DNA of 43,290 nt from GCA-2718815 sp963578105 (GCA_963578105.1 CAUZBP010000036.1:1-43290), one strand, 5' to 3'. Counted from the stretch's first letter, positions 16,355 to 26,162 are shown. Notes: generated by a model from the letters alone, not told the origin. Numbers and translations are program-made.

Positions 16355-19300
16355 CTAAGCAGCCTCGAGCAGAGCCGCACCAAAGGTAAAACCACCTCCG
16401 AAAGCACACAAAGCAATACGTTCTTTCGGCTGCAATTGAGGCAAGACATCTATTAAACACAACGGAATACTCGAAGACGAGGTGTTCCCATGATGTCGGA
16501 TATTGTTGTAGACGTTGACATTGACGCGGTTCCGCATCGCTTCGATGATCCTGCCATTCGCCTGATGCGGAACGACCATCGACAGATCTTCGAGCGACAT
16601 CTCCTGGCGATCACAAACTCGATTGAGGCTGGAGAGCATGGTCCGCACCGCCTCGCTAAACACTCTTCTTCCCTGCATCTGGATGTGCCCCAACGTTGGA
16701 AACGGTACTGAAAGCACCGAACCGTCTTCACCCCGCGCCGAAAGTTCCGGCCGCATGAGTCGCATCTTGGCACTTTCCATGTGTTGTTCGCCGTACAAGA
16801 TCGTTGCTGACGCCGCATCCCCAAAGATAATAGCTGTATCCAGATCGTTAAGATCCAATAGCGGTGACAGGACTTCAGCAGTGACGATCAGGACTCGTCC
16901 TTGGGGCGAACTTTGCAAATAGTCGTACCCCGATTGCAAGGCGTACAGATAACCCGAACAGGCCGCGTTGATGTCATGGGCCTGAACCATAGCACTGGTG
17001 CGCCCGTTGGCAAGTCCGCTCAGGACCTGGCACGCCATCGAAGGGCTGGCGACGGTAGGACTGGTGGTAGCACAAATCACCGAGTCGAGGTCGTCGACAA
17101 TCAGACCTTCCCGATCCAACAATTGCCAACAGGACCGTACGGCCATATCGATTGCCGTTTCGTCACTGACCCAGTGCCGAGACTCAATACCCGTCCGGCG
17201 GACAATGTCCTCTGCGGACAACTTCGGGTTCTGTGACACGAGTTGTTCATTGGTAATTTCTCTACTTCCGACCACGGTAGCAACCGACGACATTCCTACC
17301 ATCATCTCCCGTCGCTCCCCCCGACGAGGAGAAATCACCACGGTTTCGGTCTTACGTTTGCGGGCCATCACCGGAGTTCCCGGATTCTCGAAAGTCAGTG
17401 GCTTACGATGAGTCGGAACATTGTCGCTATAAACCCGGAAGAGAGGTGCCCCCACTAAAATCGTGTCGCCTTCGGCGACAAGAATCTCACCAACGGTACC
17501 CGATACGGAAGAAGTCAACTCAAAAACACTCTTGGTAGCTTCTAAGGTCGCTACCACATCTCCCGGTTCGACTTGCCCGCCGACTTGTTGATGCAGTTCC
17601 ACAACCTCGACCGTTTCATCCGAAGGTCCAGAACCTATCGCTTGGATCAAATACTCGCCGGGAGTTGTTTCCGCAGGCGGTGTCCAGGAAATCTCCAGGT
17701 CCAGTAGTTCAGCGCTGGTCTCCAGAATTCTTTTATAGGAAGGCAAAATTTCCAACTGATTCTCGAAGTTCATGGGCACGTATGTATCTGGCCTTGTGAC
17801 CCGGCGCATGGCAACCGGCATGCGGGCCTTTTCCGCGACCGTTGCCAAAACTTCGGCACCCAACCCGCAAGTTTGGTTGTCTTCGTGGACCACAATCAAT
17901 CGAGCCGTTTTTTCAGCAGAGGTGATCACGGCATGTTTGTCCCAGGGCGAAATGGAACGTAAATCGAGAATTTCGGCTTCGAAGCCTACCTGTTCCAGAG
18001 ATTCCGCAACTTTGAGGCACAGCCGGACTGTATTTCCCCAGCAGACCAGCGTGACGTCACGACCTGAACGGACCTTCCTGGCCACACCCAGGGGTACCCT
18101 TAGATCCTGCACTGCTGTCGGAGCCGAGATTTGAGGATCGTTCAGGCAGCTCTTGGGATAGAAGAACAACGTTGGATTCTGAGATTCAAAGGCCGTATTC
18201 AGCATACCGGCGGCGTCGGTCGCCGTGGCCGGCATCAAAACATCCAAACCCGGAGTATGAGCCGCAATTGATTCCAAAGTGTGGGCGTGAAAAGGACCTA
18301 AACCAGGCCGATACCCGCCGCAGGGAATCATGATGATCACGGGCACCTGCCAGTCGCCATCTGTGCGCCAATAAATGTTCCCCAATTCACACGCAATCTG
18401 ATTGTATGCCAAAGGCATGAAATCAGCGAACTGCAGGAAAGCAACGGGACGTTGGCCTGCCAGTGCCCGTCCAATCGCAGTTCCTACAATCGTTGCCTCT
18501 GCCAGAGGCGCGTTCTGCACGCGCCCTCCAAACTCTGTACTCAACCCCTTGGTCACTCCGAACACATCTCCCTTGGGATCTTCGATATCCTGGCCGTAGA
18601 GAAACACACGCTGGTCATCGCGTAGTTTCTGACGCAAAACCTCGCACATCGCATCCTTCATCGGGAGGGTTGCATCCTGTTCGTCACCACGAATTTCACG
18701 TGCAGGATGTGTCAGTTCAACACGCAAGGGACGTTTAGCCGTAGCAGTAGCCGTCGGGGCGTCCGCCAAGAGAGCTGCCTTTTCCGCAGCTTCCAGTTGA
18801 ACCTGAACTTGCTGTTCCAACTCTTCAAGACTTTCGACGGACTGACCCTGGTCAAGCAAACACCGTTTCAGGCGAGGGAGAGGATCGCCCGTTTCCGCAG
18901 CCGACTGAAGCTGCTCCGCCGCACGGTAAACCCTGTGGTCGTCCGCATGTGTATGGCTCGCAAGTCGTTCAACCCGCAGGACCACAAACACCGGTTCTCG
19001 CCGATGACGGACATCGTCGATGACCGGACCGATTTGTTGCAGGACACCCGCTGCGTCCCGGCCATCCATTCGTACAATCGGAATCCCATGGAAAGAGTCT
19101 GCATCCCCATGCGAAAGTGAAAAGAATGTCTTGCCCGGAGTATGCGTGGAAATCGACCATTGGTTGTCTTCGATAAGAAACAATACGGGCAGATGACTCC
19201 GGGCAGCTTCAGCACAAGCTTCCAAATATTCGCCTTCTTGTGTGGTACCATCTCCGGCCGAAGTCACGACGATTGGCCGCTCGTCCCGCTCCCGGATGGC

Positions 19301-19672
19301 TGCTGCGACACCAACGGCGTGCAGCGTACTGTTCCCCACCGGGGTTCCCTGACTGATGATGTTAAGTTCGGCCGAACTTAAAAAGGCGCTCATCTGCCGA
19401 CCGCGCGATTGAGAGGTATCTTTGCACAACAGGCTATCAAGAAACTCGGCCGGATTTAAACCACGTGCGATCATCAAGGCCTTGTCGCGATAGTGGCAGT
19501 GCAGCCAATCCGAGTCCCGCAAATGGAAAGCTAGCGCAGCTGAAGACTCGTGCCCAGCACCTGAGACGTTGAAAAATGCCTCTCCGCGACTAGTCAGTTG
19601 CTGCTCAAAATCGTCTACCTTCCGTGCCGTGAACATGGCACGGTAGAGGGCGAGCAGCTGAGTTGTTTCCAT
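16355..19672 (-). CDS. Fusion of 2-oxoacid dehydrogenase E1 alpha and beta, lipoyl-like domain and FabH-type ketosynthase III
   Basis: 1105 residues from ATG 19670-19672 (a GTG at 19699 would add nine). Residues 1-290: E1 alpha, with the thiamine-diphosphate motif GDG at 140-142 ending at Asn170. About 335-650: E1 beta (AEATIVGTAIGRALAGQRPV, QFADFMPLAYNQIACELGNI). About 688-747: biotinyl/lipoyl-like domain with EATKS, acceptor Lys714. About 790-1105: ketosynthase III with catalytic Cys905 (NAACSG), His1036 (PHQANGRIIEA) and Asn1063 (HGNTSSSS). E1 decarboxylates 2-oxoacids, typically branched ones, and loads the acyl group on lipoate; FabH condenses a starter acyl group with malonyl-ACP. No E2 acyltransferase or E3 is fused or adjacent. 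Inferred role: making branched or unusual fatty-acid or polyketide starters. No Shine-Dalgarno visible. Domains secure, pathway inferred. Confidence 0.93.
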   Translation of the reverse strand: METTQLLALYRAMFTARKVDDFEQQLTSRGEAFFNVSGAGHESSAALAFHLRDSDWLHCHYRDKALMIARGLNPAEFLDSLLCKDTSQSRGRQMSAFLSSAELNIISQGTPVGNSTLHAVGVAAAIRERDERPIVVTSAGDGTTQEGEYLEACAEAARSHLPVLFLIEDNQWSISTHTPGKTFFSLSHGDADSFHGIPIVRMDGRDAAGVLQQIGPVIDDVRHRREPVFVVLRVERLASHTHADDHRVYRAAEQLQSAAETGDPLPRLKRCLLDQGQSVESLEELEQQVQVQLEAAEKAALLADAPTATATAKRPLRVELTHPAREIRGDEQDATLPMKDAMCEVLRQKLRDDQRVFLYGQDIEDPKGDVFGVTKGLSTEFGGRVQNAPLAEATIVGTAIGRALAGQRPVAFLQFADFMPLAYNQIACELGNIYWRTDGDWQVPVIIMIPCGGYRPGLGPFHAHTLESIAAHTPGLDVLMPATATDAAGMLNTAFESQNPTLFFYPKSCLNDPQISAPTAVQDLRVPLGVARKVRSGRDVTLVCWGNTVRLCLKVAESLEQVGFEAEILDLRSISPWDKHAVITSAEKTARLIVVHEDNQTCGLGAEVLATVAEKARMPVAMRRVTRPDTYVPMNFENQLEILPSYKRILETSAELLDLEISWTPPAETTPGEYLIQAIGSGPSDETVEVVELHQQVGGQVEPGDVVATLEATKSVFELTSSVSGTVGEILVAEGDTILVGAPLFRVYSDNVPTHRKPLTFENPGTPVMARKRKTETVVISPRRGERREMMVGMSSVATVVGSREITNEQLVSQNPKLSAEDIVRRTGIESRHWVSDETAIDMAVRSCWQLLDREGLIVDDLDSVICATTSPTVASPSMACQVLSGLANGRTSAMVQAHDINAACSGYLYALQSGYDYLQSSPQGRVLIVTAEVLSPLLDLNDLDTAIIFGDAASATILYGEQHMESAKMRLMRPELSARGEDGSVLSVPFPTLGHIQMQGRRVFSEAVRTMLSSLNRVCDRQEMSLEDLSMVVPHQANGRIIEAMRNRVNVNVYNNIRHHGNTSSSSIPLCLIDVLPQLQPKERIALCAFGGGFTFGAALLEAA

Positions 19673-20691
19673 ATTGCGTGTACTCAGTAGCAAGGCCACT
19701 GCAAAGAGAACCGGTAACGGGGCCTAAAAACAAGCCGTGAAAGAATAGATACGGAGCCCGTTTCACGGAATGGCAAATCCAAAAAGTTTTGGGGCTTTAG
19801 CTTCGACCTGCCGTTGTTACAGGTTGTATCGGGTATTTGGGTTAAATTGATGATTCCAATTGCGCCGCTAGCTCCGTGCCAGCAGCAAGGGACGATCATG
19901 ACTCCAGGGATGGAAAAGCCTGCGACGAATCGGTCGGCAATCACCCAAGTGGTCGTCCACAGTGTTAAAATCTGGCCCTACCATCAAGTCCCTCATTCAA
20001 GCCCAGGATCCACTTTTGATTCATCCACTGAGAAGCGAGATTTTTCCACGAATTCGAGAAGTTTTGGTCTCGAAGACAACTCGGCAACCACGTTGAGAAC
20101 TCAGGATCGGTTTCGTTCTGAATTGTCTCTGCAACAGAAGTCGAGCGAGTCAGATCAAAAACGTACACGACGAGACCCTGTTCAGAATACCCGCTTTCAC
20201 CAAGTTCAAAATGGAAAACACAAGGCAACGTTCGCGGGATCAGTACAGCTGGCTTTCGGCCTGACCAAACATGCCGACATGGTTTAAGAACAAACTGAAA
20301 TGCAGACCAGATTGTCCACCCACGCGCCCGTCCCCTTGTCCACGCTGTAGAAGTCTCCGCACTGTACCAGTGGTTGAAAAGAAGCCTCTCGTCTTCTCGG
20401 GTGACAAGAATTTCCAGGATTTGTGGTTAAACGGTCGGTAAAAAAAACAGTGAAGTCTGCACCAAGGTTGTTGGTCGATGCGTGGGGCGTGGCTTGAACG
20501 ATCTACACCAGGGCTAGCAGCAAAACGGGGCCCTGCTTGGACTTCACGAAGGGTTTACTTCTGACGAGTGCTTACGAAAAAAATTCAACGTTTGTTTGCG
20601 GCTTCACGATAGTTGGTCTTCCCATCAGCCGATAACAGAGTGCCGAAATTGAATTGTGTCACGATCCCAACTTGCAATCAGGGTAGGCTGG
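19673..20691. other. One-kilobase stretch without a convincing gene
   Basis: Lies between the divergent fusion gene and the small lipoprotein gene. Two opposed frames (157 codons plus, 87 codons minus, around 19814-20287) show no motif, no good start and a skewed composition, so they are probably not genes. It should contain the promoters of both neighbours, but no strong consensus was seen. Confidence 0.5.
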
Positions 20692-20973
20692 ATGAAAAAA
20701 CGCCTTCGCTATCTTTACCTCCTCACGGTGTTTGCCACCGCCCTGACAGCAGGCTGTGCTACCAAACAGCCGGGCCGTTTGTTTTCGTCGCTGACTTTCC
20801 CTGCACACAAGACTGCCAGCAACCGTTTACCCTCGCAGCAGGCAAAACCGGTGACACGCCTGCCGCTACCCGGCCAGTCCTGGGAAACAAAAACCAAAGC
20901 GGTTTCCTACGAGGAGGCGGCCCCTGAATCGACGTTCCTCAGTCGGTCTTTTTCCAATTGCGGCTTTAGCTGA
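20692..20973 (+). CDS. Small predicted lipoprotein
   Basis: 93 residues from the ATG at 20692 (AGG-containing leader just upstream). The product begins MKKRLRYLYLLTVFATALTA followed by GC, a type II signal peptide with lipobox LTAGC, so the mature protein should start at a lipidated Cys. The rest is short, polar and rich in Pro, Ser and Lys, without a known domain. Not recognised beyond being a lipoprotein. It stands alone before the convergent M48 peptidase gene. Confidence 0.65.
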   Translation: MKKRLRYLYLLTVFATALTAGCATKQPGRLFSSLTFPAHKTASNRLPSQQAKPVTRLPLPGQSWETKTKAVSYEEAAPESTFLSRSFSNCGFS

Positions 20974-21070
20974 CGACGCTGACCCAACCATGCATGGTCA
21001 TGCATCAACGGTGGAACGCAAGCACAGGTTCACGACGATCGGAATTAATCAAAAACGGGAACCTTGCCTC

Positions 21071-22249
21071 TCAATCCAGCACCGCCGAAACCTCATCTGC
21101 CATCGCCAGTCGCTTTGAAATCGGCGGATGACTGTGCAGCCAAAAAACCTCCAGGGGATGCGGATCCGGGTCATCTTTGTTGAGCTTGGCAAGCTTCGTA
21201 AAAGCAGATCGATAAGCCTGACGATTGCCGGTTCGCTGCAGAGCGTAGCGATCGCTCTGCCGTTCGAAATGGCGACTAATGGCATTCTGAATGGGCGCCA
21301 GCGTAAACAAGAAGAGAGTGGTGATCAGCATCAGCATCGGCCACACGTAGACGTGCAGTTCACGTGTCCAGTCACTGCTGCCCAGCCAGCCACTGATAAT
21401 CCAATGACACAGAAAAAACCCCGCCGCCGAAAAAACCAAGCCCATCAACAGCATGCTGCGTAAATGGTGGTGCACGTGGTGTCCGATTTCGTGAGCAAAA
21501 ACGACTTCAATCTCGTCATGGGTGAACCCGTCCAGGAGTGTGTCGCTCATAATCACTCGACGAGTGCTTCCCAAGCCGGCCAGCATCGCATTGGCCTTGG
21601 CCGTCTCTTCACTCATCTGCATACGATAAACACCTTCGATTGAAAGCCCTGTCCCTGCGGCCAGTTTTTCCATCCGTTTTCCGATCTGGTCGTCATCCAA
21701 GGGTTCAATCTTGTAGAAGAGTGGAAATATCAGAACCGGGGCCAGTTGCCCCAGTAGTATGCTGACAACGAAAAACGCTGCCGCTGCGGCCAGCCACCAG
21801 AAATCATGAGTTGCAAAAATAACAAGGTAAAGTCCCTCGGTGAGAAGCAGTCCCAATGTCAACGTCAAGACAATACCTTTGGCATACCGCCAGAACCAGG
21901 CACGGAATGTCTGATGACTCAACCCGTACTTATGTTCCAGTACATGTCCTGAATAAAAGGACAACGGAAAGGAAACGCAGAAGTGGGCGCAAGTCACCAC
22001 CAGGTACATCACCGCAAGCCGCAACCAAAGATTTTCCAAACCGAACGATTCCCTCAGCCAGTGGTCCAGCGGTCGCGCCAACACCAATGCCACGAACGAC
22101 AAAAAGAGCAGGTCGACCGCCTTGTCAGCCAGATTACATTTCAGCTCTTCACCAGAATAGCGCTTGGCCTCCGCAAGTTGCTCCTCTGTCATGGGAGTAA
22201 CTTCTGCGAGGTCTTCCGGAGAGCTGGTTGAATCGGCGGGCGCATCCAT
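21071..22249 (-). CDS. M48 family membrane metallopeptidase (Ste24 / CAAX protease 1-like)
   Basis: 392 residues with several transmembrane helices before and after the active site, as in Ste24-type proteases. The zinc motif is AHEIGHH, the third ligand Glu lies in HFERQSDRYAL, and SHPPISKRL marks the conserved C-terminus. The conserved SFYSGHVLEHKYGLS loop is also present. Bacterial members act in the inner membrane on misfolded or processed membrane proteins; a prenylated CAAX substrate is not expected. The ATG at 22247-22249 gives a short acidic cytosolic N-terminus (MDAPADSTSSPEDLAEV). Its gene lies downstream of rsmE on the same strand but about 300 bases away, so co-transcription is unsure. 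Confidence 0.93.
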   Translation of the reverse strand: MDAPADSTSSPEDLAEVTPMTEEQLAEAKRYSGEELKCNLADKAVDLLFLSFVALVLARPLDHWLRESFGLENLWLRLAVMYLVVTCAHFCVSFPLSFYSGHVLEHKYGLSHQTFRAWFWRYAKGIVLTLTLGLLLTEGLYLVIFATHDFWWLAAAAAFFVVSILLGQLAPVLIFPLFYKIEPLDDDQIGKRMEKLAAGTGLSIEGVYRMQMSEETAKANAMLAGLGSTRRVIMSDTLLDGFTHDEIEVVFAHEIGHHVHHHLRSMLLMGLVFSAAGFFLCHWIISGWLGSSDWTRELHVYVWPMLMLITTLFLFTLAPIQNAISRHFERQSDRYALQRTGNRQAYRSAFTKLAKLNKDDPDPHPLEVFWLHSHPPISKRLAMADEVSAVLD

Positions 22250-22555
22250 CGGGTAACCTTCACTGGTCAGACTGACTGATTCCGAGAACAGGAACGGAAG
22301 GCAAGCAAACCCCTCCCTTCCCTAGTGTAGCACAGGAATCGACTTCTATCAGGAGACCGACAACGGTACAAGGCGTTCGAGAACACTCTGACAAAATCCG
22401 TTCGAACGTCTTGTCCACTTCAACCCGCTTGACAATCCGGAGGGTTGGACACCGGGGTCACAAGTACCGGGCGACAATGACGATTTCCAGAAGCAACCCT
22501 GTTCTTGAGGCTGGTACCAAGGACACATGAAACTGGAGGGGACCGGCAACGATTC
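22250..22555. other. Spacer between rsmE and the M48 gene
   Basis: About 300 bases, no motif-bearing frame and no clear hairpin-plus-T terminator. It probably carries the upstream region of the M48 peptidase gene. Confidence 0.4.
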
Positions 22556-23275
22556 TCAACGTAAGGTAAGTGCCGCAACCAGGGAAATTGCCGCCGTTTC
22601 AATTCTCAGGATGCGCAACCCCATGCTGACGGCTTGCCACGACGCACCCTGGAAGTCCGCGAATTCCTGGTCCGAAAATCCACCTTCCGGTCCCACGGCT
22701 GCAAATACCGGACGACCTTCGGCCAATATCGAAGACCGCAGATCTTCAATCGAAGAAACAGGGATTCCGCTTGTGGGATGTGCCACAATCTGCAGTGATT
22801 CTTGAGGGGGTCGTTGCTGAAACGTTTCCAGACTCTGCGGTGTATCAATTTGCATGAGTTGGTTTCGGCCACATTGCTTGGAAGATTCGATCACAACCTT
22901 CCGTAAACGGGACAAACTTGTTGACGTGGGCGTTAGCACGCTACGTTCTGTCTGCAGGGGAACCAAAGTTTGAACACCCAGTTCCACCGCTTTTTCAACA
23001 AGCCATCGTTGACGGTCCCCCTTGGGAAGCGTGACGCCCAAAGTAAACGGAAACGAAAGTTCACGGTCGATTGCATGGCGGGTGATCACTTCCAGTTCGA
23101 CACCTCGGCGCTCAATGCGTAGCACACGGGCATCGAATTCAGCCCCGCTGCCGTCGATCAGCACCACCTCCATGCCTACGCTAGCACGCAACACATGAAT
23201 CAGATGATGGGCTTCACTTCCAGCCAAGTAGGCCTTGTTAGAAGAAACGGGCGTTTCGACAAAGAAGCGGTGCAT
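22556..23275 (-). CDS. rsmE: 16S rRNA (uracil-1498-N3)-methyltransferase RsmE
   Basis: 239 residues, the normal length for RsmE. It begins MHRFFVETPV, has the PUA-like N-terminal part (HLIHVLRASVGMEVVLIDGSG) and the SPOUT methyltransferase C-terminus with AAVGPEGGFSDQE and MGLRILRIETAAI, which form the knotted AdoMet site. KGDRQRWLVEKAVELGV is also typical. The enzyme methylates N3 of U1498 in the decoding region of 16S rRNA after 30S assembly. In the usual GLRILRTETA motif one residue is Ile instead of Thr here, which appears tolerable. No Shine-Dalgarno of strength is seen. Confidence 0.96.
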   Translation of the reverse strand: MHRFFVETPVSSNKAYLAGSEAHHLIHVLRASVGMEVVLIDGSGAEFDARVLRIERRGVELEVITRHAIDRELSFPFTLGVTLPKGDRQRWLVEKAVELGVQTLVPLQTERSVLTPTSTSLSRLRKVVIESSKQCGRNQLMQIDTPQSLETFQQRPPQESLQIVAHPTSGIPVSSIEDLRSSILAEGRPVFAAVGPEGGFSDQEFADFQGASWQAVSMGLRILRIETAAISLVAALTLR

Positions 23276-23609
23276 CTTCTCACCATCCGGGTTGAATTAA
23301 ATTTCGCTGAAGCGACCCCGTAAATTTTACCGAATAGCAAGACGGTGCGGTATCTGTTGGCGCCCGACAGGGGAAACTGCTAGCGAACACACGGGTGGCA
23401 ACGAAGACCGCGTAAGCATCGGACCGGATAACGATTTGGGGCGAATCGTCGTGAACCACCTTGTGAGGCCAACAACCTGCCTGCGTTTTCGATGCCTATC
23501 AGCCTGATACACCTGACCGAAAAGACTCGGAAGCCCTTTCCATTGAACGTAAAAAACTGCGTTTGTGCACCCAGTGGGTGCTGTCACCGCACGCTCGAGG
23601 TTTTTGTCC
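23276..23609. other. Divergent upstream region of rsmE and the ExeA-like gene
   Basis: About 330 bases between two divergent genes. No motif-bearing frame; control sites for both genes should lie here but none is clear. Confidence 0.4.
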
Positions 23610-24410
23610 ATGCATAACAATTATTGGGAACTGAAACAATCACCGTTTGGCAACTCCATCGACCCAAAACAATTTTTCAACAGTTCGACTCACGAGGAAG
23701 GACTTGCCCGACTAGGATTCCTGGTTGAACAACAGCGAAGCCTGGGTCTTCTGTTGGGACCCAGGGGCTGTGGCAAATCACTGCTCCTGGAAGTGCTGGC
23801 TCGCGACCTGCGTAAAGCAGGGCACTGTGTTTGCCAAGTGAACCTGCTGGGCATGGGTGCCCATGAACTGCTCTGGAGTATTGCTAACCAGTTCAGTCTG
23901 TTTCCCAGGACTGACGACTCGACACTCCATCTTTGGAGGCTGATCACCGACCAACTGGTTACCAACTACTACCAACAACTGTCCACGGTCATTCTGCTGG
24001 ACGACGCGGACGAAGCAACCGGCGACACTCTCCTGCAGGTGGTTCGCATCGCCAAGCAGGAAACGACCCCTCAATCGAGAACCTCCATTATTCTGTCCGC
24101 TGAAGCGAAGCGGCTGAATCTGCTGGGCAGTCATCTACTGGATTTGGCCGAATTGCGAATCGACCTGGAACCCTGGTCAACTCGAGACACGGAAGATTAC
24201 CTCCGGCAAGCAACCATCAGTGGGGACCGAACAGGGACGTTGTTTGATGCGGAAGCGACACAGACACTGCACGCATTGAGTGGGGGAGTCCCCAGACGCA
24301 TCAACCAGCTCGCCAAGTTGTGTCTGTTAGCAGGTGCCGGACAGGAACTACCGCGCGTTGACTCGGCGACTGTTGAAAACGTTTTCCACGAGCTAGACGT
24401 CCGGGCCTAG
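23610..24410 (+). CDS. ExeA/GspA-like AAA+ ATPase
   Basis: 266 residues from the ATG at 23610, chosen because the product then begins MHNNYWELKQSPFGNSIDP, the characteristic opening of the ExeA family (Y-W-x-L-x-x-x-PF); an in-frame GTG at 23565 adds unlikely residues. Walker A is GPRGCGKS (about residue 56) and Walker B VILLDDADEA (about 130). The C-terminal lid ends in LSGGVPRRINQLAKLCLLAG, typical of the family. ExeA-type ATPases act at the inner membrane in secretin assembly or in mobile-element target selection; without a peptidoglycan-binding domain or secretion genes nearby the role is open. Confidence 0.9.
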   Translation: MHNNYWELKQSPFGNSIDPKQFFNSSTHEEGLARLGFLVEQQRSLGLLLGPRGCGKSLLLEVLARDLRKAGHCVCQVNLLGMGAHELLWSIANQFSLFPRTDDSTLHLWRLITDQLVTNYYQQLSTVILLDDADEATGDTLLQVVRIAKQETTPQSRTSIILSAEAKRLNLLGSHLLDLAELRIDLEPWSTRDTEDYLRQATISGDRTGTLFDAEATQTLHALSGGVPRRINQLAKLCLLAGAGQELPRVDSATVENVFHELDVRA

Positions 24411-24902
24411 CCGACCAAAATATTGCACACAGACCGAGACAGAGAAAATGTGCGTTGCCATTTCGCTGACTCCACCATCAGGGTCGGGCGGGACTCCTTC
24501 CGTTCGGTGACACCTGCGACGGTCATTGCAAGAGCTACGGTTTAAAAACTCTCGCGGTCGCAAACGGACTGACTCAGGTCACTTACCCCAAACCTTGCTG
24601 CAGGTCCCACGTGACATCCGCTACCGCTGCAAGAACCCCGGACAGCGCAGTCTGAACCTGTCACACGACTGCACCGTTCTACCAGATGCATCACCCGACT
24701 CGCATCCCGTCCTTTCTGAAAACCTGCGAGGAGAGTAACGCGTGCCTCCAACCGTCCTGCAGACAGGGCCGACTCACTGCATACGGATGTCAGCCGGAGT
24801 CATTCACAAACATCACCAATGATTAAACGGTTTGCCCTGGGAGTGAATGAGGAAGCTTGATAGAATGCCAAGCCAGCCAAAAATCACTTGGGAGAAACTT
24901 CC
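24411..24902. other. Gene-free spacer
   Basis: About 490 bases between the ATPase gene and the DUF6677-type gene. The only longer frame (24526-24738) is Arg/Ser-rich with no motif. A weak TTGCCC/TAGAAT pair near 24832-24866 has too long a spacer (23 bases) to be called a promoter. Confidence 0.4.
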
Positions 24903-25466
24903 ATGACTGCTGATAAAGGTGCGGCAAGCACTTTCGAATCCGTAGAAGTCAATTTGAAGGACCGCTTCATCGCAACTGTGATTGCTTGGGTGCTGCCCGG
25001 TGCAGGCCACTTCTATCAGGGCCGACACGGTAAAGCGATCCTGTTCATGACATGTATTCTGGGACTCTTCATTTTTGGGATGACTACAGGGGGTGGGAAG
25101 GTTGTTTACGCATCGTTAAATACAGAGGGTCGAAAACTCGCCATGATCTGCCAGGCAGGAGTTGGAGCACTCGTATTTCCGGCATGGTTACAAATGGTTC
25201 ACGTGGAAATATTGCACAAACAGGAACCGCTTTTACAGGGTTTCATGGCGCCACCTCGGAACTTTAATCCTTCAAGCCGAGACGAATTGGCTGAATGGCA
25301 CTACGATTTTCACTTTAAATATGAAGTCGGCACCCTGTTTACTATGATCGCGGGCTTACTGAACATTCTTGCTGTTTACGATGCAGCGTACGGTCCCGTC
25401 TTTGTCACACCCCATTCAACAAAGATGGAACCATCTTCCGACAATGACTGGCTGCAAGAAGTCTGA
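24903..25466 (+). CDS. DUF6677-type planctomycete membrane protein
   Basis: 187 residues; the ATG at 24903 is preceded by GGGAG at a good distance. The product has an N-terminal helix with LPGAGHFYQGRHGKAILF, a motif shared with TM2-like and DUF6677 proteins, then further helices (LFMTCILGLFIFGMTTGGG; CQAGVGALVFPAWLQMV; TLFTMIAGLLNILAVYDA). It should be a four-helix inner-membrane protein. Function unknown. A 70-residue membrane protein starts 19 bases downstream, so the two probably form a small operon. Confidence 0.7.
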   Translation: MTADKGAASTFESVEVNLKDRFIATVIAWVLPGAGHFYQGRHGKAILFMTCILGLFIFGMTTGGGKVVYASLNTEGRKLAMICQAGVGALVFPAWLQMVHVEILHKQEPLLQGFMAPPRNFNPSSRDELAEWHYDFHFKYEVGTLFTMIAGLLNILAVYDAAYGPVFVTPHSTKMEPSSDNDWLQEV

Positions 25467-25485
25467 AATAGAGAAGCCAACTCAC

Positions 25486-25698
25486 ATGATAAACTCCTTC
25501 CTGTTCGCAAATTTCCTCTCCCTGCGGCTCTGGTATGCACTGCCTTTGGTCGTTGCCATCAGTCTTGTCTATGCGGCCACCAGGCATGAGTTGATGGTAC
25601 CCATTTTACAACATGCCTGGCGGATGGCTGTCGGGATTGTGGGATTCATGTCAATTGTCTTCGTCATTTTGTTTCTACTGGAATGGAAGTTTCTTTAG
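25486..25698 (+). CDS. Small two-helix membrane protein
   Basis: 70 residues from the ATG at 25486. Nearly the whole product is hydrophobic: LRLWYALPLVVAISLVYAAT and MAVGIVGFMSIVFVILFLLE form two transmembrane helices joined by a short loop. No family recognised by eye. It begins 19 bases after the DUF6677-type gene on the same strand, which suggests it is the partner of that protein. Confidence 0.7.
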   Translation: MINSFLFANFLSLRLWYALPLVVAISLVYAATRHELMVPILQHAWRMAVGIVGFMSIVFVILFLLEWKFL

Positions 25699-25730
25699 TC
25701 CGGGCCAGCTGTCCGCAGTTACAAATGACA

Positions 25731-26162
25731 TTATATGGGAAGGGACACTTCTCCCCAAAGATTGACGTGTCTTGTACAATCGGTTTTTGCCATCATTTTT
25801 TTCGGGAGGACAAGAACACGCCTTCCCTGGACGATCACTTTCAAAAAAATAAATGGCAGTAGCAACGAATACATTCCGGGCAGTTCGTCAGGAATGGTAA
25901 CGTTACCAGTTTCCAGGAAGACATTTTCGATTTCGTAAAAGTCCTTGGCCAGATCAATGACGGTAAACTGCACCATCCGGCTTTGTGCTTGCTTCCCGAC
26001 GAGACTGACCGTTGACTTCGTCAAAAAACTACCGGAATCGGTCTGTCGAATAATTTCCGACGACGTTACCTGGCTGCCCCAATCAAAGCCCCCAGGAACG
26101 TGCACTACTCGCGGATCACGCACCACCTTGGAACCATCCTGGAGCCGGTTGATGTGTTCCAC
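25731..26162 (-). CDS. Hypothetical protein (uncertain)
   Basis: A 143-codon minus-strand frame starting at GTG right after an in-frame TGA. Codon use is ordinary and the predicted product (VRDPRVVHVPGGFDWGSQV, then a Val/Ile-rich body) looks protein-like, ending with a hydrophobic stretch (YSLLLPFIFLKVIV). No family is recognised. A second short minus-strand frame, MKWIRDRARAWVDERCSDL, starts at 26361 and overlaps the ferredoxin start codon; the two could be pieces of one damaged gene. Kept as a weak call. Confidence 0.35.
   Translation of the reverse strand: MEHINRLQDGSKVVRDPRVVHVPGGFDWGSQVTSSEIIRQTDSGSFLTKSTVSLVGKQAQSRMVQFTVIDLAKDFYEIENVFLETGNVTIPDELPGMYSLLLPFIFLKVIVQGRRVLVLPKKMMAKTDCTRHVNLWGEVSLPI

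Noticed and set aside
19814..20287. 157-codon plus-strand frame and an opposed 87-codon frame
   Set aside because: Ser/Gln/Arg/Lys-rich with no domain, no good start, and the two frames lie on each other.
24832..24866. TTGCCC and TAGAAT as promoter of the DUF6677-type gene
   Set aside because: Spacer of 23 bases is outside the workable range.
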